Part shown: piece after piece, positions 16,643 through 25,326 of the stretch | How positions within the stretch are numbered: position 1 is the stretch's first letter | How the letters are laid out: every line of letters begins with the position of its first letter | Assembly: GCA_964613945.1 (NCBI GenBank) | Contig: CAZTJC010000002.1 | Location: forward strand, 124,001-188,000 | DNA: 64,000 nt | DNA from: JAVVHH01 sp964613945 | Lineage (GTDB): Bacteria > Pseudomonadota > Alphaproteobacteria > Acetobacterales > Acetobacteraceae | Direction: 5' to 3' | Position numbers and translations under genes: made by a program | The notes under the pieces: model-generated | Told to the model about the DNA's origin: nothing | What the model saw: only the letters and a program-made list of their open reading frames with translations | Database searches by the model: none

Positions 16643-17871
16643 GCGGCAGGTCTCCAAGTGTCGGCGGGGCGGCGCTGGGCCGGGCGCGACAGCAGGTCGA
16701 TGAGGGCGCGGATGCTGTCGAGGCTATGGATAGTGCGGAACTCGTCCACATGCGGCAGCATTGCGCGGATGCCCTGAGATTTGGGTTGGAAGCCGTCCCA
16801 CCTCAAGAGCGGATTAAGCCAGATCAGCCGGCGGCAGGAGCGGTGCAGCCGGTCCATGTTCTCCGCCAGCCCGGCCGCGCCATCACGGTCCAGCCCGTCC
16901 GTGACCAGCAGCACTACCGCGCCTTGGCCGAGCACGCGCTTGGCCCAGCGACCGTTGAACTCGGCCAGCGTCTCGCCGATGCGGGTGCCCCCGGACCAGT
17001 CCGGCACGGCATGCGCGACCATCTGGAAGGCAACTTCCGGATCACGGTTCTTCAATTGCCGGGTGATGTTCGACAGCCGGGTGCCGAACAGGAACACGTG
17101 CACGCGGTCGCGGTCGTTGGTCACCGCATGCAGGAAGTGCAGCAGAATCTGCGCATAGCGGGCCATGGAGCCGGAGATGTCGCACAGCACCACCAGCGGC
17201 GGCGGGCGCACCACGGCGCGGGCGCGCGCAAGCTCGGTCAACTCGCCACCGCGCCGCAGCGAGCGGCGCAGCGTGCCGGCCATGTCGATCTTCGGGCCGG
17301 CCGGATCGCGGCGCAGGCGGCGGGTGCGGCGCAGGTCGAGCGGCAGGCGAAGGCGGCGGATCTCCTCTTTGGCGCTGCCGATCTCGTCGGCGGACATCTG
17401 CTCGAAATCCATGGTCTGCAGCATCTCGCGCTCGCTGACGGTCATGACCGCGTCGAGTTCGGGCGCCTCCGCCTCGCTCTTGGGCGTCTCGCGCGACGGC
17501 GCCATCGCTTCGGCGACCCGGCGCTGACCCGGTGGGGGCTTGGTGGGCGGTGCCGCGACGGTCTCGCTGAGCATGGCAAAGGCGGCTTGCTGAAGGGCGG
17601 CGGCCGGGTCGCGCCAGAACAGGGCAAAGGCCTGGTCGAAGATTTCCTGGTGCTCGCGGCGGGTGGTCAGCAGCGCCCGGAGCGCCGCCTGAACCTGCTC
17701 GCGGTCGCCGAGATCGATCAGCGCCAGGGCGTTGGCGGCGGTCACGGTCGCCGCCGGCCCGACCGGAAGCCCAGCGCGGCGCAGCAGGCGGACGAAATGC
17801 ATGACGTTGAATGGGAGGACGCCGCCGGACGGTTGCAGCCTCGGCGGGGGAACGGGTTGCGGCGGGATCAT
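16639..17871 (-). CDS. coxE: CoxE-like VWA-domain protein
   Basis: A 410-aa protein. The C-terminal half is a von Willebrand A domain whose MIDAS motif reads DISGS at 231-235 (VVLCDISGSMARY). The N-terminal half carries the FVRLLRRAGLPVGPAA opening typical of CoxE and a low-complexity stretch around 105-140. CoxE works with the MoxR-type ATPase CoxD to activate the copper-molybdenum site of CO dehydrogenase in Oligotropha. Here the target enzyme is not encoded nearby. Four bases separate it from coxD. Confidence 0.88.
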   Translation of the reverse strand: MIPPQPVPPPRLQPSGGVLPFNVMHFVRLLRRAGLPVGPAATVTAANALALIDLGDREQVQAALRALLTTRREHQEIFDQAFALFWRDPAAALQQAAFAMLSETVAAPPTKPPPGQRRVAEAMAPSRETPKSEAEAPELDAVMTVSEREMLQTMDFEQMSADEIGSAKEEIRRLRLPLDLRRTRRLRRDPAGPKIDMAGTLRRSLRRGGELTELARARAVVRPPPLVVLCDISGSMARYAQILLHFLHAVTNDRDRVHVFLFGTRLSNITRQLKNRDPEVAFQMVAHAVPDWSGGTRIGETLAEFNGRWAKRVLGQGAVVLLVTDGLDRDGAAGLAENMDRLHRSCRRLIWLNPLLRWDGFQPKSQGIRAMLPHVDEFRTIHSLDSIRALIDLLSRPAQRRPADTWRPAA

Positions 17872-17875
17872 GCCG

Positions 17876-18784
17876 TCACGCCGCCTTCACCTCGTCGAGG
17901 ATGCGGGCGGCCTCGGCGCCGCGGATGCGGGCGATGTCGTCCTGGTATTTCAGCAACACGCCCAGCGTCTGGTCGACGGCCGAGGCGTCCAGCTCGTGCT
18001 GGTCGAGATATTGCAGCGCCCCGGCCCAGTCGATCGTCTCGGCCACGCCCGGCAGCTTAAACAGATCCATCGACCGCAAGCGCTGCACGAAGGCGACGAT
18101 GTGGTCCGACAACCGCTCCGGCAGCCCAGGTCCCTTGGCGGCGAGGATCGCGCGCTCGCGGGCGGCGGTGGGGTAATCCACCCATTGATACAGGCAGCGG
18201 CGGCGGATGGCGTCATGCACCTCGCGCGTCCGGTTGCTGGTCAGCACGACCACCGGCGGCACGGCCGCGCGAATGGTGCCGAGTTCGGGAATGGTGATCT
18301 GGTAGTCGGCCAGCAGCTCGAGCAGGAACGCTTCGAACGGCTCGTCCGCCCGATCCAGCTCGTCGATTAGCAGCACGGCGGGGCCGAGTTCCGGGTCGAT
18401 CGAGGACAGCAGCGGGCGGGATTGCAGGTACTCGCGGCCGAAGATGTCGCGCCCGAGCTGGCCGCGATCCGTCTCGCCGGTGGCTTCGGCGAGGCGAATG
18501 GTCACCAGCTGCTTGGCGTAATCCCACTCGTAGGCGGCGGCGGCGAGGTCCATGCCGTCATAGCATTGCAGGCGCACCAACCGGCGGCCGAGCCCGGTGG
18601 CGAGCACCTTGGCGATCTCGGTCTTGCCGGTGCCGGGCTCGCCTTCGAGGAACAGCGGTCGCTGCATCGCCAGGGCGAGGTGAACGGTGGTGGCGAGCGC
18701 CGGGTCGGCGATGTAGCCGCCAGCCGCCAGGAGATCGGCGGTGGCGGCGACGGTGACAGGCAGTGTCGGCTCAGAGGCCGACAT
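17876..18784 (-). CDS. coxD: CoxD-like MoxR-family AAA+ ATPase
   Basis: A 302-aa AAA+ protein with Walker A GEPGTGKT at 48-55, Walker B VLLIDELDRAD and sensor 1 VVLTSNRTREVHD. The spacing and the C-terminal QYLDQHELDASAVDQTL region fit MoxR/CoxD. It is predicted to remodel a molybdenum hydroxylase together with the VWA protein encoded next. Its start lies within the last 14 bases of coxG. Confidence 0.9.
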   Translation of the reverse strand: MSASEPTLPVTVAATADLLAAGGYIADPALATTVHLALAMQRPLFLEGEPGTGKTEIAKVLATGLGRRLVRLQCYDGMDLAAAAYEWDYAKQLVTIRLAEATGETDRGQLGRDIFGREYLQSRPLLSSIDPELGPAVLLIDELDRADEPFEAFLLELLADYQITIPELGTIRAAVPPVVVLTSNRTREVHDAIRRRCLYQWVDYPTAARERAILAAKGPGLPERLSDHIVAFVQRLRSMDLFKLPGVAETIDWAGALQYLDQHELDASAVDQTLGVLLKYQDDIARIRGAEAARILDEVKAA

Positions 18785-19508
18785 AGGACTTGAAGACGAG
18801 GAAGAACACGAACAGCCACAGCACGATGCCGATGATCGCGATCCGCGGCAGGCCGAATGGCTCGGCGGGGATCAGGTCGAGAATGCTGAGCTTGACGGCT
18901 GCAGGCACGACGGGCGCGCTCGCCGGGCGCCTGGTGCTGTCCGCATCGCCGGTCAGGGCTGCGATGGCACCGATGGGACCATCGGTCATCACGGAGGCGG
19001 CGGTGTCGTCCACGGCCACGGTACCGGCAGGCGCTGCAGCGGTGGTCGTGGTGGCTTCCGGTGCGGCAGGCGTCGCCAGCTTGGCCGAGAACCGGTCAAA
19101 GAACAGGTCGGCCATCTGTTTGCTGGTCGCGTCGATCAGGCGGGCGCCGAGCTGCGCGATCTTGCCGCCGACCTGGGCATTGACCTTGTAGGTCAGCAGC
19201 GTGTCGGCGCCTTGATCGGCCAGGTTGACGTTGGCGCCGCCCTTGGCGAAGCCGGCCACGCCGCCCTGACCTTCACCGCCGATGCGGTAGGAGGTCGGCG
19301 GGTCCAGGTCGGTCAGCTGCACCTTGCCGGTGAAGCGGGCGCTGATCGGGCCGATCTTGATGGCGGCCGTCGCACGCAGCTCGTTGTCGCCGACCTTCTC
19401 GAGGCTTTCGCAGCCGGGAATGCACTCCTTGAGGATCGCCGGGTCGTTCAGTGCATCCCACACGCGCTGGCGCGGAGCGGGAATCAGCCGCTCGCCTGTC
19501 ATATCCAT
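18771..19508 (-). CDS. coxG: CoxG-like SRPBCC protein with C-terminal membrane anchor
   Basis: About 245 aa from ATG 19508. Residues 1-150 form an SRPBCC/START-like domain (MTGERLIPAPRQRVWDALND, GCESLEKVGDNE, YKVNAQVGGKIAQLGARLID). An Ala/Thr/Pro-rich linker follows, then a single transmembrane helix at the very C-terminus (IAIIGIVLWLFVFFLVF). Anchoring of CO dehydrogenase to the membrane has been attributed to CoxG in carboxydotrophs. It is the first gene of the six-gene operon running to 14041. Confidence 0.88.
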   Translation of the reverse strand: MDMTGERLIPAPRQRVWDALNDPAILKECIPGCESLEKVGDNELRATAAIKIGPISARFTGKVQLTDLDPPTSYRIGGEGQGGVAGFAKGGANVNLADQGADTLLTYKVNAQVGGKIAQLGARLIDATSKQMADLFFDRFSAKLATPAAPEATTTTAAAPAGTVAVDDTAASVMTDGPIGAIAALTGDADSTRRPASAPVVPAAVKLSILDLIPAEPFGLPRIAIIGIVLWLFVFFLVFKSYVGL

Positions 19509-19624
19509 CAGTTCCGCACTCCAATCGGTATAGGGACGTGTAGTGGCGGCCCGCGCGGGGTGCAACCTGCCGGACCGGGTGGTAAAGCATCAAGAACTGA
19601 CAAGATCTCCAGCAAGGATGCCGT

Positions 19625-20548
19625 ATGACCTATCTCGTAGCCGCCGATTGCCCCACCGAACCAGCCGGCGAGCGGTTCCGGGCCTTGGTCGAGGCAGGTG
19701 GAATCGTGCGGATTCCCGGCGCGCATAACGGCATGGCCGCGTTGCAGGCCAAGGCAGCCGGGTTCCCGGCGCTGTATCTGTCCGGCGCGGCGATGACGGC
19801 GAGCATGGGCCTGCCCGACCTGGGCATGATCACGGTCGACGAGGTGTGCTTCTTCGTGCGCCAGGTCACCCGGTCAGCCGGCCTGCCGGTGCTGGTCGAT
19901 GGCGACACCGGCTATGGCGAGGCATTGAACGTGATGGCGATGGTGCGCTCGTTCGAAGATGCCGGTGCGGCGGCGGTGCAGATCGAGGACCAGGTGCTGC
20001 CGAAGAAATGCGGCCATCTCAACGACAAGCGGCTGGCCGACGTGCAGGACATGGCGACCAAGGTGGCTGCGGCTCGCAAGGCACGGCGGCACCTTTACAT
20101 CGTCGCCCGTACCGACGCCGCCGCGAGCGAAGGCATCGATGGCGCCGTGGCGCGCGCCGAGCGCTACATGGAAGCCGGGGCGGACGCGATCTTTCCCGAG
20201 GCGCTGCATACGGCCGAGATGTTCAGCGAGTTCGCCCGCCGCATGCCCGGCGTGCCGCTGCTGGCCAACATGACCGAGTTCGGCCGCACGCCGTTCTTCA
20301 CCGCCGACGAGTTCGAGTCCATGGGCTACCGCATGGTGATCTGGCCGGTGAGCAGCCTGCGCGTCGCCAACAAGGCGCAGGAGACCCTGTATGCCGCGAT
20401 CAAGGCCGATGGCGGCACGCAGAACCAGGTCGACCGCATGCAGACCCGGGCCGAGCTGTACTCGACGATCGACTACGCCGGCTACGAGTCGCTGGACGCC
20501 AGCATCGTCAGCACCGTGATCCCGCACGGGATGCCGCAGCGGGGCTGA
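19625..20548 (+). CDS. prpB: isocitrate lyase/PEP mutase superfamily protein, methylisocitrate lyase-like
   Basis: A 307-aa TIM-barrel enzyme. Metal and substrate motifs VDGDTGYG (91-98) and the lyase signature KKCGH (127-131) are intact, which favours a C-C lyase such as 2-methylisocitrate lyase over carboxyphosphonoenolpyruvate mutase relatives. PrpB cleaves 2-methylisocitrate to pyruvate and succinate. However, prpC and prpD are not adjacent, so the exact substrate is inferred. It leads a run of four plus-strand genes. Confidence 0.82.
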   Translation: MTYLVAADCPTEPAGERFRALVEAGGIVRIPGAHNGMAALQAKAAGFPALYLSGAAMTASMGLPDLGMITVDEVCFFVRQVTRSAGLPVLVDGDTGYGEALNVMAMVRSFEDAGAAAVQIEDQVLPKKCGHLNDKRLADVQDMATKVAAARKARRHLYIVARTDAAASEGIDGAVARAERYMEAGADAIFPEALHTAEMFSEFARRMPGVPLLANMTEFGRTPFFTADEFESMGYRMVIWPVSSLRVANKAQETLYAAIKADGGTQNQVDRMQTRAELYSTIDYAGYESLDASIVSTVIPHGMPQRG

Positions 20549-20612
20549 ACGGCTTTACAAACCCGGCACCCTGTTTCAGAGCGTTGCCGAACCACAACAG
20601 GGAGAAACCGAC

Positions 20613-20906
20613 ATGGCCAAGGGTTACTGGGTAAGCTGCTATCGCGCAGTGCACGATCAGGACAAGCTGGCCGCCTACGCCAAGCTCGCCGCACCGGCGA
20701 TCCAGGCGCATGGCGGTGCATTCGTCATCCGCGGCGTCGCCACCGAGGCGCATGAGGCCGGCATCGTCGGGCGAACGGTCGTTGTCGAGTTCGACAGCGT
20801 CGAGGCCGCCAAGAAGGCTTACGCCAGCACCGAGTATGCCGCCGCGTTGGAGGCATTGAAGGGCGGCGTCGAGCGCGACTTCCGTATCGCCGAGGGCGTG
20901 GGCTGA
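20613..20906 (+). CDS. DUF1330-family small protein
   Basis: A 97-aa dimeric-alpha/beta-barrel-like protein: MAKGYWVSCYRAVHDQ, a central IQAHGGAFVIRGV and VVVEFDSVEAAKKAYASTEY are characteristic of DUF1330. No function is established for the family. GGGAG lies nine bases before the ATG. Its stop TGA overlaps the likely CTG start of the next gene. Confidence 0.88.
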   Translation: MAKGYWVSCYRAVHDQDKLAAYAKLAAPAIQAHGGAFVIRGVATEAHEAGIVGRTVVVEFDSVEAAKKAYASTEYAAALEALKGGVERDFRIAEGVG

Positions 20907-22018
20907 AGGCTCCGCTCTACATCGGCAGCGAGATCTACCGCGGGTCGACCTATGGCCCGACGCACCCGCTGGCGATCCCGCGGGTGACGATCTGCACCGA
21001 TCTGTGCCGTGCGATGGGCTGGCTGGACGAGAGCCAGTTCCGCACGGCGCCGATGGCGGACCTCGATGCCGTGCTGCGGTTTCACGACCCGGCTTACGTC
21101 GACGCCCTGCGCCTCGCCGAGGAGACCCAATCCGTCTCTGACGCCGACCGCGAGCGGTTCCGCATCGGCGCGGAAGGCAACCCGGTCTATGCCGAAATCT
21201 ACCGTCGCCCGATGACCTCGGCTGGCGGCGTCATGCTCGCCTGCCGCCTCGCGCTCGAGGGGGGCATCGTTCATTGCCCCGGCGGCGGCACGCATCATGG
21301 CCGGCCGGCGCGGGCGAGCGGGTTCTGCTATCTCAACGACCCCGTGCTCGGCCTGCTCACCTGGTTGGAAGCCGGGCTCGACAACATCGTCTACCTCGAC
21401 ATCGACGCGCATCACGGCGACGGCGTGCAGGACGCGTTCCACGATGACGACCGGGTGCTGACGATCAGCATCCACGAGGCCGGGCGCTGGCCGTTCACCG
21501 GCAAGGTCGAGGATCGGGCAGGCGGGGCGGCGCGCAACCTGCCGGTGCCGGCCGGGTTCAACGATTCCGAGATGCGCTGGGTGATGGAGCAGGCCGTGCT
21601 GCCACTGATCCGCGAGCGGCGGCCGCAGGCCATCTTTCTGCAATGCGGGGCGGACTCCTTGGAGGAGGACCCGCTGGCAAAGCTGTCGTTGAGCAACAAC
21701 GCGTATTTCGCCGCGGCGGCGGCGGTGATGGATCTGGCCCCGCGCCTGGTAGTCACCGGCGGCGGCGGCTACAATCCCTATACGGTCGGGCGCTGCTGGG
21801 CCGGCGTATGGGCGGTGCTGAACGGCATCACCATCCCAGATCGCACGACACCGGCGGCGGAAGCCATCTTGCGTGGATTGGTCTACAACCGTGCGGCCGG
21901 GCGCAATCCACCGGTGCATTGGTTCACCACGATCAGGGACGAGCCGCGCGACGGCGTCGTCCGTGACGACGTCAAGCGCGTGGCGTCGCTCACATTCCCG
22001 GAAAGGCTCGAGGCATGA
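20903..22018 (+). CDS. histone deacetylase-like protein (AcuC family)
   Basis: A zinc hydrolase of the arginase/deacetylase fold. The sequence shows FHDPAYVDAL, GGTHHGRPARASGFCYLND, the zinc motif DIDAHHGDGVQ, QCGADSLEEDPL and TGGGGYNPYT. AcuC-like enzymes deacylate lysines or polyamines. Family similarity extends upstream of the first GTG (20984) through LYIGSEIYRGSTYGPTHPL, and the only credible initiator there is CTG at 20903, overlapping the previous stop as CTGA with GAGGG six bases before it. From CTG the protein is 371 aa. GTG 20984 would remove 27 conserved residues. Confidence 0.87.
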   Translation: MKAPLYIGSEIYRGSTYGPTHPLAIPRVTICTDLCRAMGWLDESQFRTAPMADLDAVLRFHDPAYVDALRLAEETQSVSDADRERFRIGAEGNPVYAEIYRRPMTSAGGVMLACRLALEGGIVHCPGGGTHHGRPARASGFCYLNDPVLGLLTWLEAGLDNIVYLDIDAHHGDGVQDAFHDDDRVLTISIHEAGRWPFTGKVEDRAGGAARNLPVPAGFNDSEMRWVMEQAVLPLIRERRPQAIFLQCGADSLEEDPLAKLSLSNNAYFAAAAAVMDLAPRLVVTGGGGYNPYTVGRCWAGVWAVLNGITIPDRTTPAAEAILRGLVYNRAAGRNPPVHWFTTIRDEPRDGVVRDDVKRVASLTFPERLEA

Positions 22019-22491
22019 GGCGTAGATCGTTGATTCTAGGTTCGTTAGGCGCTGCAGTGATTATTCAGGCCGAGGCGCAGGAGATTACCGCGCCGCAGCC
22101 GGAGCTGCCGAAGGAGAAGCTCACAGTCGTCACCCGAGACGGCAAGCGTCATGAGTTCAACGTGGAGATGGCTCTGTCGCCGCAGCAGCAGGAAACCGGC
22201 CTGATGTTCCGCAAGACGGTGCCGGCCGATGGCGGCATGCTGTTCGACTGGGGCAGCCCGCGCGACAGCATGATGTGGATGCGCAACACGGTTTCCTCGC
22301 TCGACATGCTGTTCATCAACCAGGACGGCACGATCCGCCGCATTGCCGAGAACACGACGCCAGAAAGCCTGGCGACGATCGATAGCGGCGGCGCCGTCCG
22401 CGCCACTCTGGAACTGGCGGCGGGCACTGCACGCCGGCTTGGCATCCATGCTGGCGACAAAGTCGAGCAACGGATCTTCGAAAAGAGCTGA
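22015..22491 (+). CDS. DUF192 family exported protein
   Basis: A 158-aa protein with a short signal-like N-terminus (MRRRSLILGSLGAAVIIQAEAQ). The DUF192 core follows: MALSPQQQETGLMFRKTVP, FDWGSPRDSMMWMRNT, LDMLFINQDGTI. The family is a small beta-barrel of unknown activity, often periplasmic. ATG 22015 overlaps the deacetylase stop (ATGA), so the two are translationally coupled. Confidence 0.87.
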   Translation: MRRRSLILGSLGAAVIIQAEAQEITAPQPELPKEKLTVVTRDGKRHEFNVEMALSPQQQETGLMFRKTVPADGGMLFDWGSPRDSMMWMRNTVSSLDMLFINQDGTIRRIAENTTPESLATIDSGGAVRATLELAAGTARRLGIHAGDKVEQRIFEKS

Positions 22492-22541
22492 GCCTAACGC
22501 TTGCGCCAGAGCCCGGCCCGTTCCATAGGAAGGGCCTGGTC

Positions 22542-22618
22542 CGGGGTGTAGTACAGCCTGGTAGTACGCCTGCTTTGGGAGCAGGAGGCCGGAGGTTCGA
22601 ATCCTCTCGCCCCGACCA
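22542..22618 (+). tRNA. tRNA-Pro (UGG anticodon)
   Basis: A 77-nt cloverleaf. The acceptor stem CGGGGTG pairs with CGCCCCG (one U-G), the anticodon stem is CCTGC/GCAGG with loop TTTGGGA giving anticodon TGG, and the T-loop is TTCGAAT. The discriminator is A and CCA is encoded. A C1:G72 pair is usual for bacterial tRNA-Pro. It follows the DUF192 gene by 50 bp. Confidence 0.95.
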
Positions 22619-22624
22619 ACTCCA

Positions 22625-22768
22625 CTAGCTTACTGGACGCGCAGCCGCTCGTGACGAGACGCGATCCAGCAACTCCCAGACCCGCGACGCCTGCATGGGG
22701 ACGTCGGGGTCGTTGAGCAGGCGGTCGAGCTCGGTAAGATCACCGTCGTTCGGGTCGGAATTATCCAT
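22625..22768 (-). CDS. small protein, 47 aa
   Basis: An ATG at 22768 opens a 47-codon frame ending in TAG. The product is acidic in its first half (MDNSDPNDGDLTELDRLL) and continues NDPDVPMQASRVWELLDRVS. The ELDRLLNDPDVPMQ wording resembles a short alphaproteobacterial protein family that databases sometimes label as release-factor-like; this is from memory. It fills the space between the tRNA and the Usp gene. Ribosome-binding sequence is weak. Confidence 0.55.
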   Translation of the reverse strand: MDNSDPNDGDLTELDRLLNDPDVPMQASRVWELLDRVSSRAAARPVS

Positions 22769-22799
22769 CGTTGGAAAACGCCGACCCTCAACTCGGGTT

Positions 22800-23660
22800 T
22801 CAGCGATTCATCATCACCGGAATGGTAGAGCGTTCCAGCACGTGCCGGGTCACGCCGCCGAGGATCAGTTGGCGGATGCGCGAGTGCGAGTAAGCGCCCA
22901 TGGCGAGCAGGTCGGCACCGAACTCGCCGGCCGCGGCGAGCAGGCCGCGCCCAACATCCCGGTCGATCGACTTGAACGGTACCGTCTCCGCCTTGATGTC
23001 GTGCAGCGCCAGGTAGCTCGCCACCTCCGGTGCTCCGGGGCCGCGGCGTTGATACTCGTCAGACCATAGGATCCGCACCGCCTCCGCCCGCTGCATCCAC
23101 GGGATCGCGGCCTGCACGGCGGCGGCACTCTCGGCCGAGCCGTTCCAGGCGATGCAGACGCGCGTACCGATAGCGGTCGGCGGCTTTTGCGGGGCGATCA
23201 ACACGGGGCGCCCACTGTCGAACAACACGGCATGCAGGGCGTCGCTGCTGCTGACGTCGTCACCGGATTCAGGGTGCGGCACCACCGTGAGGTCGGCTAG
23301 CCGGGCCAGCTGCGCCACGAGATCCTCCTCGCGGCCGGTGACGCCGTAGAAATTGGCCGTGGCACCTCGTGCGGTCGGCTCGGCGACGGTGACGCCGTGT
23401 TGGGCCACGAAGCGCTGGAACATGCTGCGCACGGCATCGCTGCGCTCGCTGCTTTCCTTCTCCGTCGCCGACATCATCTCCTCGATCATCGCGCCGGACA
23501 GGCCCTCTCCAGCCAGCGGCGCCACGTCGCGGCTATCGATGCGGACGTGCAGCGCCGTCAGGTGCGCGTTCCACATCCGCGCGACCATCAATGCACTGCT
23601 CAGCGCCGCCTCGCCCACGGCAGTGCCGGTGAGCGGCAGGAGCAACCTACGAATTGGCAT
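22800..23660 (-). CDS. universal stress protein, tandem Usp domains
   Basis: A 286-aa protein from ATG 23660, which has AGGAGGAGG upstream. It carries two Usp-like halves: MPIRRLLLPLTGTAVGEAAL starts the first and GTRVCIAWNGSAESAAAV the second. Only the second ends with the nucleotide-binding pattern GAYSHSRIRQLILGGVTRHVL. Usp proteins act in the cytosol under stress or starvation; no partner is evident here. Confidence 0.87.
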   Translation of the reverse strand: MPIRRLLLPLTGTAVGEAALSSALMVARMWNAHLTALHVRIDSRDVAPLAGEGLSGAMIEEMMSATEKESSERSDAVRSMFQRFVAQHGVTVAEPTARGATANFYGVTGREEDLVAQLARLADLTVVPHPESGDDVSSSDALHAVLFDSGRPVLIAPQKPPTAIGTRVCIAWNGSAESAAAVQAAIPWMQRAEAVRILWSDEYQRRGPGAPEVASYLALHDIKAETVPFKSIDRDVGRGLLAAAGEFGADLLAMGAYSHSRIRQLILGGVTRHVLERSTIPVMMNR

Positions 23661-23710
23661 CGAACACCTCCTCCTGATTGTTCCCGAACTTAGTACACGG
23701 GCGCGACCGC

Positions 23711-24340
23711 TCAGGGATAGAGGGCCGTCTTGCGCCAGCCTTCCCCATCGCGCGTGAAGACCCGGCGATCGTGCAACCTGAACGGCATGTCCTGCCAGAA
23801 CTCGATCGTCTCCGGCGTCACGCGGAAGCCTGACCAATGCGCCGGGCGCGGAATGGTGTCGCCCGGATACTGGGTGTCCAATTCCTCAACCCGGTGTTCG
23901 AGCGTGTCGCGCGACGGCAACGGACGGGATTGTGCCGATGCGATGGCGCCTAGCCGGGAGATCCGCGCGCGGGAGCCGAAATAAGCGTCAGCCTCGGCGT
24001 CGCTCACCGGGCTGACGACACCCTCGACGCGGACCTGGCGGCGCAGCGACTTCCAATGAAACAACATCGCCGCGTGTGGATTGCCCTGCAGCTCGCCGCC
24101 CTTGCGGCTCTCGTAGTTGGTGTAGAACACGAAGCCATCGGCATCGAAATCCTTGAGCAGCACCATACGAACTGATGGGCGGCCCTCCGCCGTCGAGGTA
24201 GCCAGCGCCAGCGCGTTCGGGTCGTTGGGTTCGCTGGCCTTGGCTTCCTCGAGCCAAGCCTTGAACAGGCCGAACGGGTCGGTGACATCGGGGATCCCGG
24301 ATGTGCCAGAAACGGGGGCGGAGATGACGGTATCGGGCAT
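23711..24340 (-). CDS. pdxH: pyridoxamine 5'-phosphate oxidase
   Basis: A 209-aa FMN-dependent oxidase making pyridoxal 5'-phosphate from PNP or PMP. Conserved text includes RMVLLKDFDADGFVFYTNY, SRKGGELQGNPHAAMLFHWKSLRRQVRVEG and a C-terminus with GFRVTPETIEFWQ through ALYP. The length is standard. It is divergent from fabI across a 140-bp gap that must contain both promoters. Confidence 0.93.
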   Translation of the reverse strand: MPDTVISAPVSGTSGIPDVTDPFGLFKAWLEEAKASEPNDPNALALATSTAEGRPSVRMVLLKDFDADGFVFYTNYESRKGGELQGNPHAAMLFHWKSLRRQVRVEGVVSPVSDAEADAYFGSRARISRLGAIASAQSRPLPSRDTLEHRVEELDTQYPGDTIPRPAHWSGFRVTPETIEFWQDMPFRLHDRRVFTRDGEGWRKTALYP

Positions 24341-24480
24341 GGCGACCTCGGGCTTTCGATGCTGCCTAGAAGCTATGACGCGGGACCGCCATCGTAACCC
24401 CCTTTCCCTCGTGTCTCGGCTGTGTCACCACCCCTGTTCTGTTCGATTATCCCATTCGTCCGATTTCGAGGTGAGCCACC

Positions 24481-25326
24481 ATGCCCGATGCACCCCAGCC
24501 CGTTAGTGGGTCCGCGACGGGTATGTTGATGCAAGGCAAGCGCGGCGTGATCATGGGCGTGGCCAACGAGCGGTCGATCGCCTGGGGCATCGCCGCTGCT
24601 TGCGCCGCCCAAGGGGCCGAACTGGCCTTCACGTTCCAGGGCGATGCGCTGGAGAAGCGGGTGCGCCCGCTGGCGACCGGCATTGGTAGTGAGCTGGTGT
24701 TTCCCTGCGACGTCAGCGACGACGCCAGCATCGACTCCGCCTTCGAAGGCATCAGCCGCAGTTGGGACAAGATCGATTTCGTGCTGCACGCGATCGGTTG
24801 GGCCGATAAGCAGTATCTGCGGGGCAAGTATCTCGACACGCCGCGGCAGGCGTTCCTGACCGCGATGGATATCTCCTGCTTCTCGTTCACCGCCGTCGCT
24901 CAGCGCGCCGTGCCGATGATGCGCGATGGCGGATCGCTGCTGACGTTGAGCTATCTCGGCGCTGAACGGGTCATGCCCCACTATAATGTGATGGGCGTCG
25001 CCAAGGCCGCGCTGGAGAGTTCCGTGCGCTATCTCGCGGCCGATCTGGGCGGCCAGGGCATCCGTGTGAATGCGCTATCCGCCGGGCCGATGAAGACGCT
25101 GGCGGCCAGCGGGATCGGCGACTTCCGCTACATCCTGCGCTGGAACCAGTACAACTCGCCGCTGGAGCGAAACACGACGCTGGAGGATGTCGGCGGTGCC
25201 GGCATGTATTTATTGAGCCCGCTCTCGTCCGGCGTGACCGGCGAGGTTCACCATGTCGACAGCGGCTACCATATCGTCGGGATGAAGAACCCGGCGGCAC
25301 CCGACATCAACGTGGCGGAATCTTGA
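24481..25326 (+). CDS. fabI: enoyl-[acyl-carrier-protein] reductase (NADH), FabI type
   Basis: A 281-aa SDR-type enoyl-ACP reductase: GVANERSIAWGIA is the FabI cofactor loop, and the catalytic Y-x6-K appears as YNVMGVAK. SAGPMKTLAASGI, a substrate-loop feature of FabI, follows. It performs the last reduction in fatty-acid elongation. Its TGA overlaps the aroC start. Confidence 0.94.
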   Translation: MPDAPQPVSGSATGMLMQGKRGVIMGVANERSIAWGIAAACAAQGAELAFTFQGDALEKRVRPLATGIGSELVFPCDVSDDASIDSAFEGISRSWDKIDFVLHAIGWADKQYLRGKYLDTPRQAFLTAMDISCFSFTAVAQRAVPMMRDGGSLLTLSYLGAERVMPHYNVMGVAKAALESSVRYLAADLGGQGIRVNALSAGPMKTLAASGIGDFRYILRWNQYNSPLERNTTLEDVGGAGMYLLSPLSSGVTGEVHHVDSGYHIVGMKNPAAPDINVAES

